Assembly: GCA_019188255.1 (NCBI GenBank)
Contig: JAETXT010000015.1
Location: 1,426,001 to 1,490,000, forward strand
Length of the DNA: 64,000 nucleotides
Direction: 5' to 3'
From: Verticillium longisporum
Taxonomy: Eukaryota; Ascomycota; Sordariomycetes; Glomerellales; Plectosphaerellaceae
Position 1 is the first letter of the stretch. Each line of letters starts with the position of its first letter. Positions 24,504 through 34,357 of this stretch are shown piece by piece. The notes below the pieces were generated by a model. That model did not search any database, was not told the origin of the DNA, and saw only the letters and a program-made list of their open reading frames with translations. Made by a program: the position numbers and the translations under genes.

Positions 24504-24662
24504 GACAGTGATGGTGCAAGACTGTCGTTTTGCACCCACCCACCGGTTCCAGTACAGATGGAGTGACTTGCAAGGATCAAACAACTTGGCCTCATTGAAC
24601 AATGATGAATGGTTGTACATAGCAAAAGCCATATCAACACCCTTCCGTGCCTATGCTTCCAT

Positions 24663-25630
24663 TTACTGACGATCATCCGGATGGAACACCAATGCCCGCA
24701 CCTCGATGCTCTCCCGCAGCGGCGCATCCTCCGGAGCCGAGGGGTCCACAAATGCCGTGTGGGGCACGCGGCGCGCCCGGCCGTCCGTCTTGCTATCGAA
24801 GCACTTGATGAGAAGCACCTCGTCCGGGGTCAACCCACTCTTGTAGAACCACTTGTGGCTGCTGTTGTGCTTGACAGCATAGGTCTCGCCACGGCGGTCG
24901 GGGTAGATGAGCTCTGTCACGACGAGGTCAGAGTCCGGGACTGAATCAGCTTCGGCCACGGCAAGCGGGTCCCGATGGACAGTCTTGATGGGGCGCCAGA
25001 CGTTGATGATCTGCACGCGACCGTTGAGGAGCTCATCTGCTTGCTCGGGCAGATGATGTGGAACCCGCGTGAGCGCTGCCGCATACGACTGGTCAATGTG
25101 AACGCGCTGGACTGGCCCTCTGAGCGTTCGGCCTTTCGGCTCTGCGTCAGGGGCCTGGCGGCGGATGGTGTGGTCGAAGATAAAGATCTTTGAGGCACCA
25201 GTGCTGTGGTGTGTAAGCGTTTTCATGGTCATAATCCCTCGGCAACTTACACATCCTTGAGGAGCTGCTCTGTTTCGGGGTAGTATGAAGCCTTGATCTG
25301 GTCGTCGTCGAGGAAGTCGCGCTCCTGCGCCGTATGTCGATGAATCTGGAATCCATTGGAATCGAGGGAAAACTCGGCCTCCCGGCCTGAAATGTCGTGA
25401 ATGGTGACTTTGTGAGACTCGACCGGTCGGTCGTAAGTCTCAGGGCGATCAACGTAGGTTGGATGAGGAGGCGAGCCGTCCTCATTGGGCTTGAAGTAGT
25501 TGAGGGATGTCTCAACGTCATGACGGGACAGCTTGGGTTCGTTTGAAGTCTCAACTTGGACGGGTTTATCGATACTCTGGAGAGAGCCGAAGGCCCCCGT
25601 GGGGATCTGGTGAACGGCGGCGGCGGCCAT
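24663..25630 (-). CDS. CmcJ/AsaB/GA4-desaturase-type Fe(II)/2-oxoglutarate oxygenase-like protein
   Basis: Two exons, 25630-25251 and 25203-24663, giving 306 residues; the 47-nt intron has GTAAGT and CACAG ends. Start MAAAAVHQIPTG. Family landmarks in order: a central RVHIDQS with an HxD pair (about His162, Asp164), NVWRPIKTVHRDPLAV, SSHKWFYKSGLTPDEVLLIKCFDS and RARRVPHTAFVDP. These are the signatures of the fungal family related to the CmcJ cephamycin subunit, AsaB, NvfI and GA4 desaturase, soluble enzymes often found in secondary metabolism. The HxD and later His are consistent with iron binding. No biosynthetic core gene (PKS, NRPS, terpene synthase) lies nearby, so the substrate is unknown. 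The next gene upstream is a Mup1-like permease on the same strand. Confidence 0.85.
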
Positions 25631-26123
25631 GATGAAAGTAATCTGAGATACTCAAGGGCTGATAGCTATGAAATCAAGAGATCAATGATGCGTCGGTCAT
25701 GTGGTTTCTGGCAATGGTTTTGTTGAGTCTTGCGAGACTATCTTTGGGCGTGGACCTCGGCGCTTTTTATGCGACGGGTGCCTCAACAGACACCCCGCGA
25801 GCACGCCATCCACACCTCAACTCGGTTGATCGAGGGATTGATAAGCAACCCAATGAAATGTGATCTGGGCACACTGGAAAGGCGCCAGTGACGTTGGACA
25901 ACGTGAGGAGAGGCTCGATTATAAATGATACATTGAAAATGATGACTGGATGGGGGTTGTGTACATAAATTCACACATGGTGCGTAAGCTACGCGCGTTG
26001 CACGATGATTGAGGTTCATCAGCAACGTCGACCACCACGGCGAAGACTTTATGTAGCAGTCTTTCAGAAGCACATAATTAACATATGATCAGTTCTATTC
26101 TATAAATAGAAAGAGTCTACCCT
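25631..26123. other. Intergenic, no gene seen
   Basis: About 0.5 kb between the Mup1-like permease stop and the oxygenase start, both on the minus strand; presumably the oxygenase promoter. Confidence 0.5.
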
Positions 26124-27812
26124 CTATGATGCTTCCAGTGACCGCGCTGCCGCTCGCAACGGTTCATGAATCAGCTTAGTGATGGTAGTTCCATCTTTGA
26201 GCAAATCGACCTTCTCTTCCAATCTATACCCTCCAAGCCTCGGGATGAGTCGCGTCCACACATACCAGTACGCTGTCGCAGCGGTGATACTACCATCGTT
26301 AGCAGGGTTCGGGTCATGTAAAGCAAGGGCAACTCACATGCTCACGCCAACGATAGCATACGTGGCGTAGAAAAGTTCACCCTCCCGCCGATTTGGCGGC
26401 GGGAAGAATGGTGCAGCGAGCAGGCTGAGGCTCAAACAGATCTTCAGCACCACACCCGGCAGCCAGAGGTTGAAAGGCCTCTTCAGATCTGGACGCTTGA
26501 AGCGCAGCCACACGAGGCCGGATGCCACTGCCAACGAAAAGAACTGGCCAGGATAGCCTTCTACTTCTAGAATGAAAGAGTATACCTCACGCGACGGCGG
26601 TAGTGTTATGACGAGGAGGGAGGGTACGAAGTGTACCGCCAACCCTCCTATTGGCGAGTTGAAGGGGCGTGTTGTTGAGAGAATCTCCGAAAAGGGTAGG
26701 AAGCCCTGCCTGGCAATCTCTTGTTTGAGCCGGGCCTGAGCAAAAGCCACGACCAGTACGTTTCCCACAGCGGACAGGGCGACGGCCAAGGGTAAGATGA
26801 TGCGCCCTACGCCGGGTCCAAAGATCCTCTCGAAGAAGAGCGCTGCAATCAACTCGCCGCTCTCTTTGATCTCGTCGATGGGGACAACGATGAAGTAGGC
26901 CACGTTAATGAGCAGGTACAGCCCACAAGCCGTAATGAGCGCAGTGAAGGTGACAGAGCGCAAGGTCCGCACGGGATCCTTGACCTCGTTCAGGACGTTG
27001 TTGGCATTGTCCAGCCCAGCGAACGAGTAGAAGACCTTGAACAGAGACGTGGCGATGATTCCCCAATTCCAGTTTGAATGTTCCCAAAGTGTATTCCAAG
27101 CCAGGCTCGACCCTTGCGCTGGTAGCCGCTGTTCCGGACGCAGAAGCACGACGTACAGGCCAGACAGGATCATGAATATGATGATGCCAACTTTGACCCA
27201 GCCTAGCACGTTTTGCAAACGGACTCCTGTCTTGGGGAATACGGCATGGACTCCGGTGACGGCCGCGAGCAATGCCACAGCCAGCCCCTTGCGGAGACCA
27301 TCGCCCGCCTGCTCCTGGCCCAGTGCGAACAAGACATACTGGCTGAAGACAATGCAGTTGCTGGCCGTGAAGCCGAGCAGGACGACATGGACGGCGACCA
27401 GCGTCGAGGCGAGAAAGCGCGGCCGCCTGTATGTGAACTCCAGGTACACCTTGTCGCCGCCCGACCTCGGTAGCATGGAGCCGAATTCCAACGAAACGGC
27501 CAAGCCGCAAGCAGCCACGGCAGCACCCACGACCCACAGCACCAGAGCTAGCCCCGGGCTGCCGACCGCACGAACTATTGAGCCCGGCGTTGCGAAGATA
27601 CCACTGCCGATGACTCGGGAGATGACAAGGATATAAGCACTCTGCCAGGAGAGCGTGCGGCCCAGGGAGGAAGCTTCGGGGAGCACATCGTCTTCGATAC
27701 GACGCGATATTTTGCCGAAATTATTGGAGTACAGCGTTGTGCTCGAGCTGCTCGAGCTGCTAGAAGTGGCCGGTGAGAGGAGCGGCTGGGCTTCGGCGTC
27801 GGTGATCGTCAT
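26124..27812 (-). CDS. Mup1-like amino-acid (methionine-type) permease
   Basis: Two exons, 27812-26338 and 26289-26124, giving 546 residues. The acceptor at 26290 restores the family ending AIVGVSIITAATAYWYVWTR LIPRLGGYRLEE. A Ser-rich N-terminus (residues 15-25) precedes SLGRTLSWQSAYILVISRVI and TM1 GSGIFATPGSI, followed by GSPGLALVLWVVG, PRSGGDKVYLEF and FYSFAGLDNANNVLNEVKDP, all typical of the L-type amino-acid transporter group that includes yeast Mup1. It should sit in the plasma membrane with about 12 transmembrane segments; methionine is the best-known substrate, but fungi hold many paralogues. A copia retrotransposon lies 515 bases upstream of the start codon, transcribed away from it. 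Confidence 0.92.
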
Positions 27813-28327
27813 GATGCTTGGTCGTTTCTGGTAGTTGTCTGGCTTGCTAACATGCCCGACTTCTCGTCGGCACTTGTAATCGTGGAATCGATGTTTTCAG
27901 GTTGTATATATCTGTCATGTCTCGGGCAACAACAGTTGATGGTCTTGGAAGTGTTCGCAGCAGACGGACGCCTGCGTTGTGGTTGTGGGAGGCATCGCAA
28001 GATAGGGATTCGTGGGACGCGACGACTGCTTGATAAGCGCAGCTGACATCTGAGACTCCATGGTGATGGCGTTTGATGGCACCATGGCGATCCGAGCACG
28101 TGTTTGGGGGTGAGTGTCGCGGAGGAATGTTTTGGTGGTACAATGAAGCTCGCACGCCATCGCGATACTGATGACGAAATGCAGGTGCGGCTCTCCTACA
28201 ATGCGGATGCCTAGGATGCTATCCACAGGCGTTAGTCATCAGACCCAGCCATAATCATCACAACGTCATGGGAGTGGGAAGGCACGGACGACATGCACAT
28301 ATTGAAACGGCAACTCATCTTGAATGG
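27813..28327. other. Promoter side of Mup1-like gene up to copia insertion
   Basis: No coding signal. Holds the remaining native upstream region of the permease; everything beyond 28327 is the retrotransposon. Confidence 0.5.
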
Positions 28328-28540
28328 TGTTGCCGATCAGGCAAGGTTCTGTTCTGTGACCCAGGAGTACTTTCATCCCAAATGTGGAGTCCTCATTTGA
28401 TGCATTTGTTCTGTCGTTATCGCCCCGGTAAGACTCCTTACCGATGCTGGATCTGACCAATTACCTTCGTTTGGACTTCTGGAAGTCTCCTTTTGTACCT
28501 TAACAACAATCAATCCACTTTGTTCAATTCCGTGGTGACA
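28328..28540 (+). repeat. 5' LTR of copia element
   Basis: 213 bp, TGTTGCCGATCAGG at the start and CCGTGGTGACA at the end; same sequence as 33988-34200. Confidence 0.95.
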
Positions 28541-28558
28541 GTTATGAGCCCGGGCGAC
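28541..28558 (+). promoter_or_regulatory. Primer-binding site matching initiator tRNA-Met anticodon arm
   Basis: GTTATGAGCCCGGGCGAC abuts the LTR. Its complement contains GGGCTCATAAC, the anticodon stem-loop of eukaryotic initiator tRNA-Met, instead of a 3' CCA end. This resembles Drosophila copia, which primes from a 5' half of initiator tRNA-Met cut in the anticodon loop. Confidence 0.7.
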
Positions 28559-28916
28559 GATACAGCTCCTTGACCTTCGATATCTACAGCAGGGCGCCTA
28601 CGGCCAATACGCCTGCTGCGAAGCTGTCTACAGCTGAATCGCCGCTGCACTTCAACAGTCAATTGACGCGACGTTTCGCCATTGACGACCACTGGCCAAG
28701 GGCCGTTACCGACATCCTCCAGGAGAGCGATCATCTCTCCACGACACATCGAAGCAGGAGAAATCAGCTCCTCAAGACCAATTGAACCTCCGAGACGTGT
28801 GGCCTAGGGCTTGAGTACACGCGGGGTCAATTGATGATATTCAACATACACGCGATCAGTCGCGACCATCGAACGACCTCCCCGACGGTCTCCGACAACG
28901 CCCAGGGATCCTCAAG

Positions 28917-31900
28917 ATGGACTCTGGTAAGCACAGAGTGACACTTACAAGGAGGGAGGAATGGAGGACATGGCTCAACTCCGTCAGAGCCGTGGCGACC
29001 TCCTACGAGGCCTGGGATCTAGTCGACCCAGACAAAGAGGCTGACAGACGGCCCAAGAGGGCCAAGAAGCCAACAGCACCGTCATTCGAAGATGAGACGC
29101 GAGATCTCAGCACACTGCTGACGTTGTACAAGATCCATTTGGACATCTACAACAGGGAGTCAGCGGGCCTCCAGGAGGTCCAGAAATACATCCTCAACAC
29201 AGTCGACAGGAGCCTTTCGGCCGTCTTCATGAACGAGGAAAGCAGCCAGGAGTGGCTCAAGGCGTTGAAGGACCACTTCGCCCCTTCCGACATGGGACAG
29301 AAACAATACATTCGCCAGCGCTGGGAGGAGCATATGGCGATGATCAAGAAGATGGACCATGAGAAGTGGGTTGACGACTTCATCCTACTCTGTATCGAAG
29401 TTGAGAAGCACGGGATTCCTCAGCTTAAAGAAGCCGCAGATCAAAATGTTCAATTCCTTCGGGCAATTCTTTCCGTGTCTCCAGGGTGGGCCGAAGCAGA
29501 GTGCGCCCACCAAGTTCGCCGGGAGCTGGATGATCGTGATGGAGGGAAGGTACTGGCGTTGAGGTACAAGAGCTACCTTAGAGACTACCAACCGCATCGC
29601 CTCACCACCAAGCCATCTCAGACGTCCTTCTACAGCGACTCGGTGACCTTCATGGGCAAGGACCGGAATGGTCAAAGTGATCGGACGAGTGCCCAGGATT
29701 CCCATCGTGACTCTCCTCAACAGCCAAACAGCTCGCCTTCTCGCAGACCATTCTGCGACTGTGTACAGCAGAAGAGGGCACCCAAGGCGTGTCAGCCCAT
29801 CTGTCTGTGCCCAAATATCGCAGAACACCGGAGGAAGAAGAGCTATCAATCCGATCAGAGCCTGCTGGACTACATTGACGAAGCGAAGAAAAGGATGAAG
29901 CCAAGCACATTGCAATTCTGGAACGAGAAAATCAAGGAGGACAAAAAGAAGCGGCAGGAGGCAAGAGGCACCAGTGGAGTCGCCGTCTCTGCTTTTAACA
30001 ACTTCCTCGGTGACGATGATGAACAGAGCTGCGATGACGAGTACACCAACTTCATGAGCAACTTCTCCGTCGCTGATTCGGACGAGTTTCAACGGACAAA
30101 CCGAGGAGGGGATCTCCGTCACGAGTTCCTGATCGACTCGGGTACACCCAACCATATAACCAACAACAAAGACCTCCTCACCAACTTTCGCGAGGCCACC
30201 GACACTGTAAGATACAGCACAGGAGGAGGCAAATCAAGCCCCGTCGAAGGGCATGGCACGATGGCCATCGACACCCTCGACAGCAAGCAGAACGTCATCA
30301 GCATCACCTGCCATGATGTCTCGTACATCAAAGACTACCCGACGACGCTTATTTCAGCCAGGCAGCTCCAACGCCAAGGACTCGGACTGGACTCGCTCAG
30401 GAACATGCTGTTCAACCCAGCCACTGGCTCAGAGATCCCACTTCAGGAGAAGGGTGGCCAGTATGCGGTGAACACCCTACATAGCACCACTTCCTTCTAT
30501 CACTCCAAGAAGCAGAGAGCCGCGATGGTCAGCGACTCGAGGCTCTGGCACGAACGGCTGGCTCATGCCCACCCAGAGGCCATACAGCAGCTGCCATACA
30601 GCTGTACTGGAGTTGGGGTGAAAGGGCCAACAACATTCGAATGCGAGTCTTGCGGGGTAGCGAAATCCAAGAAGATTGTATCTCGGAGACAGCCAACGTA
30701 CACGACGACGAATCCATTTGAGCGCGTCAACCTGGACTTCTTCAGCCCTGGGAAGTCGTACAACGGCATGGAGTCGTGCCTTGTAATAACGGACGCATAT
30801 TCGGGGAAGATTGTTGTCAGGATTCTGCCTGCCAGAGCAGATGGCTTCCAGGCGTTTATCAACTTTGAGATGTTTCTCTGGAGACAGTACCATCTGGTCA
30901 TCAAGGTCCTGAGAGTTGACTGGGACTCAGCACTACGCAGCAATCTGGTTACTTGGTCAGAAGAGCGCGGCATTCTCTTGGAGAGATCAGCCGCAAGGAC
31001 ACCAGAACAGAACGGTGCCGCAGAACGCAATGGAGGCACGATATTCACCATCGCAAGAACCCTTACCTCGGCTGCTGGGTTCCCGGAGGATTTGTGGCCA
31101 GAGGTGGTACAAACCGCTGCATATCTCCACAATCTCACGCCGAAGGGACGCCTACAGTGGGCGACACCAGAAGGAAGGCTGAACGACTGGCTCAACTCCA
31201 AGGGCCTTGCCGCTCGAACTACGGCTCCAGGCCTGGCTCACCTGCGAAGATACGGATGCAGGGCGTATCCTCTCACGGCAGACGCCCAAGAGGGACGTAA
31301 CCGAAAGCAGAAGCTGGCTCCGAGAGCCCACATCGGCTATCTCTGTGGATACGACAGCAGCAACATATACAGAATCTGGGTTCCAGAGATGAAAGCAGTA
31401 TTGAGGACAAGAGACGTGGGTTTCGATGAGTCCACAGTTTTCAAGGACGCCCAATCCCCAAAGCCAATTCTACAGGACGAATTCCAGGCTTTGGACGTGC
31501 CCGTTGCGGACGCCCAGAATCCTTTCAACTCGTCACTGGACATTGACGAGTTCGATGTTGCCACCATCGACCTGTTCGAGAAAGCCCGGACATTCCAACT
31601 TGGAGGAAAGATCAACGCGGAGATACTGCGACCCCGGGAAGGTCACACAGCCAGCAGAGATGATGTCCTGCCGTCACCACGTCCAACTCCAGAGACGGAG
31701 ACTGGACAAGGCCAGCCAGCTGTCTCTGAGGGGGTGGAAGATGCCGTAATAGACACCATTCAAGGGGCTGAAGATGCTGTGGAAGACACGATCCCCGTGC
31801 CAGACACCATTCAAGTGACTGAAGAGGCTATTGAAGACACTATCGAAGTAGCTCGGAGCCCTGAATCAACACCTCAACACACACCAGCTGATCAAAGTTC

Positions 31901-33782
31901 AGCTGAAGACGAGACAGAGACTGTGGAGGCCCGACCATCAGTGGCACCAGCCCCACAGCCGTCGCCATCAACACAAATCCAAGGCACTCGAAGGAGCGCT
32001 AGAGACAGAAAGCCGTCACAGTTCAAAGACGGCACCCCCACCGACCAGGCTCTAGGAGCCCGCCGCAGCAAGAAAATGCCTCCATCATCACATTTGACCG
32101 TGGAATACTCATTCTTTCACACTCAGACTCCATCGAACAAGAAACCGCTTCTCCGAACAGATATGCCCGCGGAGCCAAGATCCTGGAAGGAGATGCTTCA
32201 TTCTGATCACAAAAAGCAGTGGCTAGAAGCAAGCGTCCAGGAGGTCAACACCATTGAAAATATGGACACAATCGAGCAAGTCCCCTTCGAATCGGTCGAC
32301 CAGGAAATACACAAGGTTCTCGGGTTGACCTGGGTCTGGAAATACAAGGTTGACTCCACCGGCTACGTGACCAAGTTCAAGGCCAGGCTCTGCGTACGAG
32401 GAGACCAACAGCCCAAGAATGAGATGGAAACATACGCGTCGACACTGGCAGCCAAGACGTTCAGAACGTTGATGGCCATCTGTGCAGAGTTTGACCTAGA
32501 CACGCACCAGTTGGATGCCGTCAACGCCTTTCCAAATGCACACCTCGACGAGACAGTCTACGTCTGGGCCCCTCAGGGCTGGGATCTCATGCAGGAGATG
32601 CAACAGAAGAAGGGCGCTCCACAGAGGCGCACGATTTTCAAGCTGAAGAGAGCTTTGTACGGTTTGCGCCGATCACCGCTTCTCTGGCACAAGCTGCTGT
32701 CCGAGGCTATGCGGAAGATCGGCCTCGTGGCTCTCGAGGAAGATAACTGTGTCTTCATGGGCAGAGGCATGATCATGTTCTTCTACGTTGACGACATCAT
32801 CCTCATGAACCGCAAAGAGGATCGCCAAGCGGCCGAAGAGCTGAAGAGCCAGCTCAAGTCTCTGTTCGAGATGCGAGAACTTGGCGAGGTCAGATGGTTC
32901 TTAGGCATCAGAGTGGTCAGAGATCGTAGCCAGCGCAAGCTCTGGCTGTCTCTGGAGAACTACATCACTGAAAAGATGAAGGACCTCAACCTCCAGCCAT
33001 CCACCAGAGGTCATTTGACGCCTCTATCAACAGACCCAGCACCTGCTCCAAAGGATTACGAAGCCTCTGCTGAATCCATTCAACTATACCAACGCAAAAT
33101 TGGTTCCATCAATTACGCAGCAACCACAACACGACCTGATGTGGCCAAAGCTGCCTCAAGACTTGCGGAGTCTCTGCTCAGGCCGACAGAACTCCATCAC
33201 CTTGCAGCAGACCACTGTCTCCGCTACCTCTATCGCACAAGGACTCTCTCGCTGTCCTACGGAGGATCAGGAGACCATTCTACATCGCTGTATTGTGCGA
33301 GCGACGCATCATTCGGCGATGATCCCATCACCAGATTTAGTTCACAAGGATACACCACCATGCTCTTTGGAGGTCCAATTGACTGGAAAGCTACAAAGCA
33401 GCGATCCGTGGTCACTTCTAGCACCGAAGCTGAGCTGGTGGCCCTCAGTGTCGCAGCGAGGAACTACCTTGCCACTCTTCGTCTGATCAAGGAGCTTCAG
33501 CTACGTTTTCATGGCAAGGTTCCGATCCAGATGTTCTGTGATAACCGCCAAACGCTGCTGTTACTCACTAGTGAGAGGCCTCAAGCCACTACGAAGCTCA
33601 AGCATGTTGACATCCATCGTCTTTGGATCCGACAAACAGTCAGACAGGGGAAGATATCCGTGGACTGGATGAGCACTGACAAGATAGTGAGCGATGGGCT
33701 TACAAAGATTCTCCCGACTCAGAAGCATCAGAACTTCGTGAAGCTTCTGCAGATGGAGTGCGTACCAGCGGTCCACCAGTGA
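28917..33782 (+). CDS. Copia Gag-Pol polyprotein
   Basis: Single 1621-residue frame with no stop or frameshift. An N-terminal Gag region of about 300 residues resembles copia Gag (UBN2-like) but has no standard CCHC knuckle, only a Cys-rich FCDC...CQPICLC patch near residues 280-298. Protease active site LIDSGT is near residue 406. Integrase has the H-H-C-C zinc module (WHERLAHAH ... CESCG, about 544-583) and D-D-E residues in ITDAYSG, RVDWDSA and AAERNGG (about 624-702). Reverse transcriptase runs from about 1135, with FFYVDDIIL near 1290. RNase H shows CASDAS, SSTEAELVAL and FCDNRQ (about 1460-1550), ending with KHVDI and TKILP. All key catalytic residues are present, so the element may be autonomous. 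Confidence 0.96.
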   Translation: MDSGKHRVTLTRREEWRTWLNSVRAVATSYEAWDLVDPDKEADRRPKRAKKPTAPSFEDETRDLSTLLTLYKIHLDIYNRESAGLQEVQKYILNTVDRSLSAVFMNEESSQEWLKALKDHFAPSDMGQKQYIRQRWEEHMAMIKKMDHEKWVDDFILLCIEVEKHGIPQLKEAADQNVQFLRAILSVSPGWAEAECAHQVRRELDDRDGGKVLALRYKSYLRDYQPHRLTTKPSQTSFYSDSVTFMGKDRNGQSDRTSAQDSHRDSPQQPNSSPSRRPFCDCVQQKRAPKACQPICLCPNIAEHRRKKSYQSDQSLLDYIDEAKKRMKPSTLQFWNEKIKEDKKKRQEARGTSGVAVSAFNNFLGDDDEQSCDDEYTNFMSNFSVADSDEFQRTNRGGDLRHEFLIDSGTPNHITNNKDLLTNFREATDTVRYSTGGGKSSPVEGHGTMAIDTLDSKQNVISITCHDVSYIKDYPTTLISARQLQRQGLGLDSLRNMLFNPATGSEIPLQEKGGQYAVNTLHSTTSFYHSKKQRAAMVSDSRLWHERLAHAHPEAIQQLPYSCTGVGVKGPTTFECESCGVAKSKKIVSRRQPTYTTTNPFERVNLDFFSPGKSYNGMESCLVITDAYSGKIVVRILPARADGFQAFINFEMFLWRQYHLVIKVLRVDWDSALRSNLVTWSEERGILLERSAARTPEQNGAAERNGGTIFTIARTLTSAAGFPEDLWPEVVQTAAYLHNLTPKGRLQWATPEGRLNDWLNSKGLAARTTAPGLAHLRRYGCRAYPLTADAQEGRNRKQKLAPRAHIGYLCGYDSSNIYRIWVPEMKAVLRTRDVGFDESTVFKDAQSPKPILQDEFQALDVPVADAQNPFNSSLDIDEFDVATIDLFEKARTFQLGGKINAEILRPREGHTASRDDVLPSPRPTPETETGQGQPAVSEGVEDAVIDTIQGAEDAVEDTIPVPDTIQVTEEAIEDTIEVARSPESTPQHTPADQSSAEDETETVEARPSVAPAPQPSPSTQIQGTRRSARDRKPSQFKDGTPTDQALGARRSKKMPPSSHLTVEYSFFHTQTPSNKKPLLRTDMPAEPRSWKEMLHSDHKKQWLEASVQEVNTIENMDTIEQVPFESVDQEIHKVLGLTWVWKYKVDSTGYVTKFKARLCVRGDQQPKNEMETYASTLAAKTFRTLMAICAEFDLDTHQLDAVNAFPNAHLDETVYVWAPQGWDLMQEMQQKKGAPQRRTIFKLKRALYGLRRSPLLWHKLLSEAMRKIGLVALEEDNCVFMGRGMIMFFYVDDIILMNRKEDRQAAEELKSQLKSLFEMRELGEVRWFLGIRVVRDRSQRKLWLSLENYITEKMKDLNLQPSTRGHLTPLSTDPAPAPKDYEASAESIQLYQRKIGSINYAATTTRPDVAKAASRLAESLLRPTELHHLAADHCLRYLYRTRTLSLSYGGSGDHSTSLYCASDASFGDDPITRFSSQGYTTMLFGGPIDWKATKQRSVVTSSTEAELVALSVAARNYLATLRLIKELQLRFHGKVPIQMFCDNRQTLLLLTSERPQATTKLKHVDIHRLWIRQTVRQGKISVDWMSTDKIVSDGLTKILPTQKHQNFVKLLQMECVPAVHQ

Positions 33783-33978
33783 ACAGCTTGCTCAATTTCG
33801 CCCACCTCTCCTAACACTTACACACATCCTTATTTGCTTCACAAGCACGATTTCCTTCATCTGCCCTGAGAACGCCAACTGTTCCAAAGGCACCAAATTC
33901 TCTACCAAAAGCCGCCAACAGGCATCTGCCTGATCTTTCGTGGTTCAGATGGTCAGAGAGAGGCTCGCCTACCCATCT

Positions 33979-33987
33979 GAGGGGGTG
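33979..33987 (+). promoter_or_regulatory. Polypurine tract of copia element
   Basis: GAGGGGGTG immediately before the 3' LTR, the expected plus-strand primer. Confidence 0.75.
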
Positions 33988-34200
33988 TGTTGCCGATCAG
34001 GCAAGGTTCTGTTCTGTGACCCAGGAGTACTTTCATCCCAAATGTGGAGTCCTCATTTGATGCATTTGTTCTGTCGTTATCGCCCCGGTAAGACTCCTTA
34101 CCGATGCTGGATCTGACCAATTACCTTCGTTTGGACTTCTGGAAGTCTCCTTTTGTACCTTAACAACAATCAATCCACTTTGTTCAATTCCGTGGTGACA
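33988..34200 (+). repeat. 3' LTR of copia element
   Basis: 213 bp, no difference seen from the 5' LTR; followed by the AATGG target duplication. Confidence 0.95.
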
Positions 34201-34357
34201 AATGGCAAATCGATAAGTAGCTCTTTTAAACGCTTAATGTATGTATATGGCGCCCGAGAATCCACACTCATGCACGCCAAACTTTCGATCCCTCCTTGTA
34301 AAGTTATCAATCTTCCTCTGAACAGCCAATAAAGCAACAAAAAAGTTAGTCAGTGAT

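Larger units (their letters stand above)
28328..34200 (+). mobile_element. Ty1/copia LTR retrotransposon, apparently intact
   Basis: 5873 bp flanked by AATGG target duplications (28323-28327 and 34201-34205). Two 213-bp LTRs, beginning TG and ending CA, are identical by eye. One uninterrupted gag-pol frame occupies 28917-33782. A primer site follows the 5' LTR directly and a purine-rich tract precedes the 3' LTR. Domain order protease-integrase-RT-RNase H defines copia rather than gypsy. Identical LTRs and the intact frame point to recent insertion; no C-to-T repeat-induced mutation is obvious. Confidence 0.96.
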
